Shown: one piece after another, positions 1-5,030 of the stretch
Position numbering within the stretch: position 1 is the stretch's first letter
Layout of the letters: each line of letters opens with the position of its first letter
Source of the DNA: Nanobdellota archaeon
GTDB taxonomy: Archaea; Nanobdellota; Nanobdellia; Pacearchaeales; GW2011-AR1
DNA length: 5,482 bases
Direction: 5' to 3'
Assembly: GCA_020056045.1 (NCBI GenBank)
Contig: JAGVIM010000240.1
Coordinates: forward strand, 1-5,482
Translations under genes and position numbers: made by a program
Notes under the pieces: model-generated
What the model was told of the DNA's origin: nothing
What the model saw: the letters and a program-made list of their open reading frames with translations, nothing else
Databases searched by the model: none

Positions 1-1
1 C

Positions 2-910
2 TGGACAGGATTAGCTGATAGAACTTATACTTATAATGTAACTGTGATTGATTATACAGGAAACTCAAACACAACATCAACAAGAACTATAACTTTAGAT
101 AGCTCTAATCCTGTTATTACTTTAATTGATCCAGCAGATTCAACTTCTTCAACAACAAGTGCTTATAATTTTACTTTTAATGTCACAGATAGCCAGACCA
201 TTGCAAATTGCAGCCTTATTTTTGATGGCTCAATTATTAATACACTAACAAGTGTAAATAACACTGGCGGAACAAATGGTATGTATAATTCTTCTTTAAG
301 TGTTGCTACACACACATGGAGTATAAATTGTACTGATATTGCTGGAAATATTGGAAATAGCTCAACAAGAACCTTAATTGTAAGTTCTGCATCTACAACT
401 ACAACAACTTCTTCAAGTTCTGGTGGTGGGGGAGGATACCCAACATTTAGGCCAAAAGAATTAGAATTAAATGCAGGATATCAAAAAATTATGTATACAA
501 ATTGGGAAGTGTCTTTTAAGATTGAAAGTGCTTCACATACTTTTAAAGTTGAAGATGTTACAACAAACACTGCAAAAATTAGTATTTCTTCCGAAACTCA
601 GGAAGCAACACTTTCAGTAGGTCAAGAAAAGAAATTTGAGGTTTCTGGAGATAATTACTATGACTTATTTGTTAAGTTAAATTCAATAAATATAAATAAA
701 GCAAACTTCACAATAAAAACAATACATGAAGAAATTATAACTCAAAAACCACAAGAAAAAATTAAAGAGGAAGACAAAACCAAACAGCCCCCAGAAATAG
801 AGATTGGAGAAACTAAAACTAAATCAGATTTAACATGGCTATGGGTTGTGATTGTAGTTATAATAATTTTGATTTTATCAGGTATTGGATATAAAAAGCT
901 AAAGAAATAA
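2..910 (+). CDS. Cell-surface protein with Ig-like repeats and C-terminal membrane anchor (5' partial)
   Basis: The reading frame is open to the left edge with no stop, so the visible 302 residues are the C-terminal part of a larger protein; the GTG at 44 is only an internal Val. In order: the end of one Ig-like repeat (to about nt 110), a second Ig-like beta-sandwich repeat (about nt 110-380, with the motif DIAGNIGNSSTRT and two cysteines in NCS and NCT that could form a disulfide), a low-complexity Ser/Thr/Gly linker (about nt 382-438), a further probably beta-rich domain (about nt 440-730), a charged Lys/Glu stalk, and one hydrophobic helix (nt 830-890) followed by a short basic tail. That layout predicts an extracellular protein with a cytoplasmic C-terminus. 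About ten N-x-S/T sequons are visible (NVT, NTT, NFT, NCS, NNT, NSS, NCT), suggesting N-glycosylation. Its role (S-layer, adhesin or other) cannot be decided from this part. Confidence 0.85.
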   Translation, partial: WTGLADRTYTYNVTVIDYTGNSNTTSTRTITLDSSNPVITLIDPADSTSSTTSAYNFTFNVTDSQTIANCSLIFDGSIINTLTSVNNTGGTNGMYNSSLSVATHTWSINCTDIAGNIGNSSTRTLIVSSASTTTTTSSSSGGGGGYPTFRPKELELNAGYQKIMYTNWEVSFKIESASHTFKVEDVTTNTAKISISSETQEATLSVGQEKKFEVSGDNYYDLFVKLNSININKANFTIKTIHEEIITQKPQEKIKEEDKTKQPPEIEIGETKTKSDLTWLWVVIVVIIILILSGIGYKKLKK

Positions 911-913
911 ATA

Positions 914-967
914 AAAAAATTTGCTATCTCTGTGCCAAGAGCACAGAGTATTCAACGCAAATTTTTT
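914..967. repeat. Hairpin element H1 with repeat copy 1, possible bidirectional terminator
   Basis: An outer 11-bp perfect inverted repeat (914-924 with 957-967, AAAAAATTTGC/GCAAATTTTTT) encloses an inner 8-bp perfect hairpin (928-935 with 941-948, CTCTGTGC/GCACAGAG, loop CAAGA). The 3' side carries an unpaired TATTCAAC (949-956) against only TAT on the 5' side. It begins 3 nt after the surface-protein stop codon and ends in six T, so it could end that transcript. However, the asymmetric bulge, and its recurrence in H3, are not what a simple terminator needs. A short hairpin followed by a TTCAA-type sequence also resembles the right end of IS200/IS605-type elements; that is inference. Confidence 0.6.
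934..956 (+). repeat. Direct repeat copy 1 (23 nt, ends GTATTCAAC)
   Basis: This matches 1059-1081 at 19 of 23 positions, with the last nine bases (GTATTCAAC) identical. The two copies lie in the same orientation, 125 nt apart. In this copy the 3' half of the inner hairpin falls inside the repeat. Confidence 0.7.
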
Positions 968-995
968 CGTTTCACGACCGGAAATTTTAGTCTTT

Positions 996-1026
996 TCAAA
1001 TTGCCCATCTCCCAAAAGCAATTTGA
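996..1026. repeat. Hairpin H2
   Basis: A 9-bp perfect inverted repeat (996-1004 TCAAATTGC with 1018-1026 GCAATTTGA) has a 13-nt loop containing CCATCTCCC. Its right arm can instead pair with 1043-1055 over 13 bp (1013-1025 with 1043-1055). Part of its left arm can instead pair with 1081-1091 over 11 bp (993-1003 with 1081-1091). H2 therefore belongs to a set of competing folds. Confidence 0.6.
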
Positions 1027-1042
1027 TATTATTTTAAGACTC

Positions 1043-1091
1043 CAAATTGCTTTTGCTCGGCAAGACCACGGGGTATTCAACAATTTGAAAA
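1043..1091. repeat. Hairpin element H3 with repeat copy 2
   Basis: CAAATTG (1043-1049) pairs with CAATTTG (1081-1087) around repeat copy 2 (1059-1081), the same arrangement as H1: outer arms, then the 23-nt motif ending TATTCAAC directly before the right arm. Unlike H1, the inner stem is poor: the right half reads CCACGGGG, but the left half is GCTCGG and not its complement. This copy may be decayed or hybrid. Its right arm reaches to within 5 nt of the transposase stop codon (1097-1099). Confidence 0.55.
1059..1081 (+). repeat. Direct repeat copy 2 (23 nt, ends GTATTCAAC)
   Basis: Partner of 934-956, 19 of 23 identical. The differences are G/C, C/G and A/G changes within the stem half; the tail GTATTCAAC is unchanged. 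Confidence 0.7.
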
Positions 1092-1096
1092 TAAAG

Positions 1097-2017
1097 CTAC
1101 TTTAGTAGATTACTTAAATTAATTAGTTCTAACCACTTATTATTTTGAGTTAATTTTAAATCAGTAGCCAATTCATAAGGACAGCATTTTATAGCTTGTT
1201 GTTTATTTATGAAATTGTAATAAACTTCAAATCCTTTTAAGATAGCATTAGCAGAACTAATACTCCCGTGAAATCCCCTCATTGTTTTTGTTCTTGCTCT
1301 AATATTGTTATGTAATCTTTCAATAGGATGATTAAAGTTTCCTTCGTCTTTTATACAAACATTTCTATTATGAAAAACATTATACTTACCTAATTTATTA
1401 TTGTAGCCAAAAACTTTCTTTATTGTATTTGTATAAGCATTCCATCCGTCAGTAGTCATAACTTTGACTTGTTCGCCAGTTCGGTCTTTTATTCTATTCA
1501 TTACTGCTTTTATATCTCTGCAACTTCTCGTTTTCATATATTCAGCAGAAATCATAAAACGAGTTTCAGTATCTATGCTATCAATAAAAAAGTTCTTTTC
1601 TGCACCTAATTTCGCTTTGTCAGATTTTCTTCTGTGATATTCTATTTCGTCTGTCTGGGCTTCTTGACCAACTCTTAATTTTAGCTTGTTTGTAAACTTA
1701 CTAATCATTTTAGAGTATTTTATAACCCAATTATAAACAGAAACATTACTTGCATTATGGGGGAAGAACATAGCTAAATGTCCTTGCACACCCCTTGTAG
1801 AAGCCCCACGATAGAATAAATCTACTGATTGAGTTATCTTTAATGGGCTATTTCTCATTCTAAAAAAGCCATCATCTAAAACAAATCTCTTACTACATTC
1901 ACGACACTTAAACCTTTGAATTTTACCTCTATTCTCAGTTATTCTAAGTCCGTCTTTCTTGATATTTTCTGCTTTACAATTCGGGCAGTTTATCTTTGTA
2001 TTACTTTGTTTAGTCAT
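1097..2017 (-). CDS. IS6/IS240-like DDE transposase with N-terminal zinc ribbon
   Basis: A 306-residue transposase expected to cut and join element ends by DDE chemistry. In order: zinc ribbon (C11, C14, C38, C41), helix-turn-helix region (about 58-105, with the RGASTRGV segment), then an RNase H-like catalytic core with D123 (QTDEIE), D190 (TTDGWNAY) and E233 (NHPIERLHNNIR), and R240 seven residues after the Glu as in the IS6 group. The C-terminal RTKTMRGF and EVYYNF segments are typical of archaeal IS240-like enzymes. The ATG at 2017 is preferred over an upstream ATG at 2083, because the longer form would span the TATA box and its extra 22 residues precede the conserved zinc ribbon. It is full length with no frameshift, so possibly active. 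D190 and E233 are separated by 42 residues, more than the 34 usual in IS6. It converges with the surface gene and diverges from the zinc-ribbon gene. Confidence 0.9.
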   Translation of the reverse strand: MTKQSNTKINCPNCKAENIKKDGLRITENRGKIQRFKCRECSKRFVLDDGFFRMRNSPLKITQSVDLFYRGASTRGVQGHLAMFFPHNASNVSVYNWVIKYSKMISKFTNKLKLRVGQEAQTDEIEYHRRKSDKAKLGAEKNFFIDSIDTETRFMISAEYMKTRSCRDIKAVMNRIKDRTGEQVKVMTTDGWNAYTNTIKKVFGYNNKLGKYNVFHNRNVCIKDEGNFNHPIERLHNNIRARTKTMRGFHGSISSANAILKGFEVYYNFINKQQAIKCCPYELATDLKLTQNNKWLELINLSNLLK

Positions 2018-2030
2018 ACTATATATAGTA
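2017..2030. promoter_or_regulatory. 14-bp perfect palindrome at the transposase start
   Basis: TACTATATATAGTA is its own reverse complement and abuts the transposase start codon, sharing one base with it. If the transcript is leaderless, this covers positions about -13 to +1. A dimeric repressor could use such a site, but an AT-rich palindrome this short may also arise by chance. Confidence 0.35.
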
Positions 2031-2038
2031 ATAAGAAG

Positions 2039-2050
2039 TATATAAACCTT
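2039..2050 (-). promoter_or_regulatory. Archaeal promoter of the transposase (TATA box and purine-rich BRE)
   Basis: Read on the minus strand, GAAAGG is followed by TTTATATA (2039-2046), whose centre lies about 25-26 nt upstream of the ATG at 2017. This spacing puts transcription start at or next to the start codon, so the mRNA is probably leaderless. No Shine-Dalgarno sequence precedes the ATG. Confidence 0.7.
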
Positions 2051-2082
2051 TCTATCATGAAGTATAACTTTGTATAGTAACA

Positions 2083-2090
2083 TTTATATA
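2083..2090 (+). promoter_or_regulatory. Archaeal promoter (TATA box) of the zinc-ribbon gene
   Basis: TTTATATA, preceded by AGTAACA, is centred about 25-26 nt upstream of the ATG at 2112. The box and spacing match the divergent transposase promoter, which supports this start codon and a leaderless transcript. No Shine-Dalgarno sequence is seen. Confidence 0.7.
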
Positions 2091-2111
2091 GTAGTTTTAC
2101 TAAGTATTATT

Positions 2112-2261
2112 ATGCCAGAAATTAAAATAGAAGTGAAAGGGTATAAGTGTAATAATTGTGGTTATCAATGGTTACCTCGTTCTGCAAAAGAAAAACCCTT
2201 AATATGTCCGAAATGCAAATCGGCAAGATGGGATAAAGAACCCAAGAAGAAAAAGACCTAA
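2112..2261 (+). CDS. Small zinc-ribbon protein, 49 residues
   Basis: A short basic protein with two CxxC knuckles, C13/C16 (CNNCGYQW) and C32/C35 (CPKCKSARWD), separated by a PRS..KP linker and ending in a run of lysines. The pattern CxxCGxxWxPR...P..CPKCKSxxWD recurs in small zinc-ribbon proteins of archaea and bacteria; a rubredoxin-like fold and nucleic-acid or protein binding are plausible, but no function is established here. The ATG at 2112 is chosen because it sits the expected distance from the TATA box; the frame extends upstream to a TTG at 2070, but that start lies before the TATA box. It is divergent from the transposase with 94 nt between start codons. It may be a passenger of the insertion sequence, a regulator, or an unrelated chromosomal gene. 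Confidence 0.75.
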   Translation: MPEIKIEVKGYKCNNCGYQWLPRSAKEKPLICPKCKSARWDKEPKKKKT

Positions 2262-2272
2262 ATTTTTTTAGG
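2257..2272 (+). terminator. Oligo-T terminator after the zinc-ribbon gene
   Basis: Seven T (2263-2269) follow the stop codon by one base, as expected of archaeal oligo-U termination. The run sits in a small inverted repeat, CCTAAA (2257-2262) with TTTAGG (2267-2272). The gene converges on pseI, whose stop is 59 nt away. Confidence 0.5.
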
Positions 2273-2320
2273 CGAGATAACACCCGTTAAGTTAACAATG
2301 TTCTTTTATATATAACAACC

Positions 2321-3370
2321 TTATTTTTCAATCAAATCCCAAGAAAGAGGGGTACCTTTTTTAATATCCTTTGTTGATTTTTTGCCTATTATTTCATTTA
2401 AATGTTTAGGCATAATACCAAAACCAGGCCTTACTGATTTTACATTTTCTTCTGTAAAAACTTCTCCCTTTTTTATTTCATTTGAAATAAAAAGGGATCT
2501 ACAAAAATCTCTTGATTTTTTTGCTTTTGTTGTTAATTCATAGTTTACTTTTCCAAGAGATTTTTCAGTTTCTCTTACTGAATCAACCATTTGTTTGAAT
2601 TCTTCAGGATTAAGTGAGAATTCACAATCAGGACCACCTAATTTTTTATCAAGTATTATATGTTTTTCAATTATTTTAGCACCTAGTGCAACAGCGGCAA
2701 TAGGAACACTTATTCCCTTTGAGTGATCAGAAAGTCCAGCTATAACTCCAAATTTTTCAGTTATATTTGGAATTGTTTTTAAATTAACTTCTTCTAAAGG
2801 TGTTGGATAAGCAGAAGTACATTTAAGTATTGCAATTTGGTTGTTTCCTTTTTTTCTGCAGGCATTTATTGCATCTTCAATATCTTCTAGATTTGCAATT
2901 CCAGTAGAGATTATAACTGGCTTTCCTTTTGAAGCAATATATTCTATTAAAGGAATATCAGTTATTTCAAACGAAGCAACTTTATATGCAGGAACATTCA
3001 TTTCTTCAAGAAAATCAACAGCAGTTTTATCAAAAGGTGATGAAAAACATTCCATTCCAAGTTCTTCTGCTATTTTTTTTAAGTTTGGTTGCCAATCCCA
3101 AGGAGTTTGTGCTTCTTCATATAAACTATAAAGAGTTCTTCCATCCCAAAGTGTTCCCTGTTTTATTTGAAAACATTCATTATCAGAATCCATTGTTATT
3201 GTATCTGGTTTAAAAGTTTGTAATTTTATTGCATCAGCACCTGCTTTTTTTGCAGCTTTTATTGTTTCTACAGCAATATCAAATTTTCCAACATGATTTG
3301 CAGAAAGTTCTGCAATTATAAATACAGGACGATTTTCTCCAACAGTTCTATTTCCTATTTTAAATTCCAT
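2321..3370 (-). CDS. pseI: Pseudaminic acid synthase (NeuB family)
   Basis: This cytoplasmic enzyme condenses 2,4-diacetamido-2,4,6-trideoxy-altrose with phosphoenolpyruvate to give pseudaminic acid, a sialic-acid-like sugar of surface glycans. The 349 residues are full length for the family. Residues about 1-275 form the NeuB TIM barrel, with EKHI and SDHS segments supplying the metal-binding histidines H216 and H237. Residues about 288-346 form the C-terminal SAF (antifreeze-like) domain, with R314 in RPGFG, an arginine that contacts substrate across the dimer in NeuB. Segments such as IKQGTLWDGRTLY and TPWDW favour PseI over NeuB or legionaminic acid synthase. The ATG lies 1 nt after the stop of the upstream gene, so translation is probably coupled; GGAGAGGT, 14 nt upstream, is a weak Shine-Dalgarno candidate inside that gene. 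The other pathway enzymes (PseB, C, H, G, F) are not in the window. Confidence 0.93.
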   Translation of the reverse strand: MEFKIGNRTVGENRPVFIIAELSANHVGKFDIAVETIKAAKKAGADAIKLQTFKPDTITMDSDNECFQIKQGTLWDGRTLYSLYEEAQTPWDWQPNLKKIAEELGMECFSSPFDKTAVDFLEEMNVPAYKVASFEITDIPLIEYIASKGKPVIISTGIANLEDIEDAINACRKKGNNQIAILKCTSAYPTPLEEVNLKTIPNITEKFGVIAGLSDHSKGISVPIAAVALGAKIIEKHIILDKKLGGPDCEFSLNPEEFKQMVDSVRETEKSLGKVNYELTTKAKKSRDFCRSLFISNEIKKGEVFTEENVKSVRPGFGIMPKHLNEIIGKKSTKDIKKGTPLSWDLIEK

Positions 3371-3371
3371 T

Positions 3372-5030
3372 TTAAGTCTTTATTACCTCTCCATTATCAA
3401 AGAGCACATATTCTGAAAATCCTTTATATATTTTTGTTCCTTTTTCAAGACCCTTATATTTTTCTAGTTCAAGTCTTTTTGCTTCTTTTAATTGCCAGAT
3501 AAGATCCTTAAAACCAATTAAGTGTCTAAAAAGAACAGTGCTAGAAAATCTAGGATTTATTTCAAAAATAACAGGTCCTTTTTTTGTAAGTCTTAATTGA
3601 ATATTTATACTTCCCTCTAAATTTAATTCATTTGCAACTTTTTCAAGAACTTCTTTAATTTCTTGATTATCAATAACCTCTGCATAATTTGTAAAACCTC
3701 CAAGAAGTCTTCTTTTAAAAATAATTGTTCTTACTTCTCCTTTTTTTGTTCTATAAACTCCGCAAGTATATTCTTCATTGTCAGGTTTGAGTATTTCTTG
3801 AAAGATAAAATCCGGCTTTGTTTTTTTATAAAATTCAAGGTTTTCTTCTGTAACAATATCTAATCCTTTTTTTCCAGCACCAAATCTGTTCTTAATTATG
3901 CAAGGAAATTCTAATTCTTTTTCACCAACAATAACTGTCTTTGGATAAGGTAGCTTTCTTTCTTTTAAAAATTCAGCAGTTTTTAATTTATCAAAACCAA
4001 TTTCCATTGATTTTGAATTTGCCATTATTAAAGGAACACTATCAATTTCAGAAATATTTTTATTATTATAATATCTTAGTTCAGGTTCTGACATAGGAAT
4101 AATTACTTCTATTTTATGTTTTTTAATTATTTTTTTTATTTCCTCTAAATAATTTTCAGCTCCAACCTTTGGAACAACTTCACATTTATCAAATATAAAA
4201 ATTCCAGCATGATCTTTATTTATATCACATCCAATTATTTTTTTGCAGATTCTCTCTGACTTAAGTATTTTTCCAATTGACTGACCAATATCTCCCCCAC
4301 ATCCTGTAACTAGTATATTTTTAAATATCTTTTTTTCTCTAGTTAAAACTTGATATAAATAAGGTACATCAGAATCTTCTTTTTTTACTTCTTCTATTAT
4401 TTCTGAAGCATCATAGTCTATCTCTTTTAATTCAAATTTTTTGTTTTCTGTATCTAAAATTCCAAATTGAGAAATTTGTCCTCCTTGTCTTGGTTGTCCA
4501 ATAGAACCTGGATTTGCAATAAATTTACCATTTTTTTCATAAATAAAAGGATGATGGGTATGTCCTAAAAAAATAAAATCATTTTCAGAGTCAAAACAGT
4601 TATCCAGGTCTTCTTTTGAAGAATCTGGGTAAATATATCCATTTTCCCCTAAAGGACTTCCATGAACAAGTTTTATTTTTATCCCATTTATTTCCAAATT
4701 TTTTTTATTAGGAAGATTTATTAAATCCTCAATTATTTCTTTATTTAATTTTTGAATAGCAAACTTTATTCCACTTCCATATTTTTTTCTTATAACTTCA
4801 ATTTGTTCAGGATAGTCAATTGCTATTTTAAGCATATCTTCATGATTTCCTTTTATCATTTCCTTATCCCAAGAATCAAGGAGATTAAGAACTTTTTCAG
4901 GATGATAATAATATCCAACACAATCTCCTAAAATTAATAATTTAGTTACCCCCTCTTTTTTTAATTCTTTTATAACTGCTTCTAATGCCAAGTAATTCCC
5001 ATGAATGTCTGATAAAATTGCAATTTTCAT
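3372..5030 (-). CDS. Metallophosphoesterase / ATP-grasp fusion protein
   Basis: A 552-residue two-domain protein. Residues 1-about 232 are a YfcE/MJ0936-type calcineurin-like phosphoesterase with all metal ligands: D8 and H10 (SDIHGN), D36 (GDCVGY), N62 and H63 (GNHE), H123 (HGSP), H157 and H159 (GHTHH). Residues about 236-552 are a CarB-like ATP-grasp ligase: a pre-ATP-grasp start (NILVTGCGGDIGQSIGKIL), candidate ATP-binding lysine K380 (CIIKNRFGAGKKG), hinge segment QEIL (411-414), and metal-binding E490/N492 (EINPRFSS). Each half looks complete and ends where stand-alone relatives do, so this is a fusion of two whole proteins. ATP-grasp enzymes join a carboxylate to an amine or thiol through an acylphosphate; the substrate is unknown, but the place between a methyltransferase and pseI suggests sugar tailoring. 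The start overlaps the upstream stop as ATGA; no Shine-Dalgarno sequence is seen. Confidence 0.85.
   Translation of the reverse strand: MKIAILSDIHGNYLALEAVIKELKKEGVTKLLILGDCVGYYYHPEKVLNLLDSWDKEMIKGNHEDMLKIAIDYPEQIEVIRKKYGSGIKFAIQKLNKEIIEDLINLPNKKNLEINGIKIKLVHGSPLGENGYIYPDSSKEDLDNCFDSENDFIFLGHTHHPFIYEKNGKFIANPGSIGQPRQGGQISQFGILDTENKKFELKEIDYDASEIIEEVKKEDSDVPYLYQVLTREKKIFKNILVTGCGGDIGQSIGKILKSERICKKIIGCDINKDHAGIFIFDKCEVVPKVGAENYLEEIKKIIKKHKIEVIIPMSEPELRYYNNKNISEIDSVPLIMANSKSMEIGFDKLKTAEFLKERKLPYPKTVIVGEKELEFPCIIKNRFGAGKKGLDIVTEENLEFYKKTKPDFIFQEILKPDNEEYTCGVYRTKKGEVRTIIFKRRLLGGFTNYAEVIDNQEIKEVLEKVANELNLEGSINIQLRLTKKGPVIFEINPRFSSTVLFRHLIGFKDLIWQLKEAKRLELEKYKGLEKGTKIYKGFSEYVLFDNGEVIKT

Larger units (their letters stand above)
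1070..2285. mobile_element. Probable insertion sequence carrying the transposase; ends uncertain
   Basis: The transposase implies an insertion sequence, but I cannot fix its ends. The best candidate terminal pair is GGGTATT at 1071-1077 against AACACCC at 2279-2285 (inverse GGGTGTT), a 7-bp match with one mismatch. It would place the transposase stop and the zinc-ribbon stop each about 25 nt from an end. No 8-bp target duplication is visible flanking these points. The left candidate also overlaps hairpin H3, which continues across it. The element could instead be shorter and end between 2018 and 2111. Confidence 0.25.

Noticed and set aside
934..1081. CRISPR-like repeat pair
   Set aside because: There are only two imperfect copies 125 nt apart, the intervening sequence is itself full of inverted repeats, and there are no cas genes.
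948..1081. Integron attC site, because ATTCAAC fits the RYYYAAC core
   Set aside because: No matching GTTRRRY partner lies at the other foot of either hairpin, and no integrase is in the window.
2018..2083. Extended transposase start at the ATG at 2083
   Set aside because: The added 22 residues would be encoded across the TATA box and divergent promoter, and precede the conserved zinc ribbon.
2070..2111. Extended zinc-ribbon start at the TTG at 2070
   Set aside because: This start lies before the TATA box at 2083-2090; the ATG at 2112 has the right spacing and begins the recognisable protein.
2301..2315. TATA-like sequence after the zinc-ribbon gene read as a promoter
   Set aside because: No start codon or gene follows at the proper distance on the plus strand, and it lies between two convergent gene ends.
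2841..3213. Two plus-strand open frames (2841-3131 and 2929-3213)
   Set aside because: They are antisense to the strongly conserved pseI barrel and encode no recognisable protein.
3293..3863. Plus-strand open frames at 3293-3502 and 3663-3863
   Set aside because: They are antisense to pseI and the fusion gene, biased to Phe/Leu/Ile as expected from the reverse of Lys/Glu-rich coding sequence.
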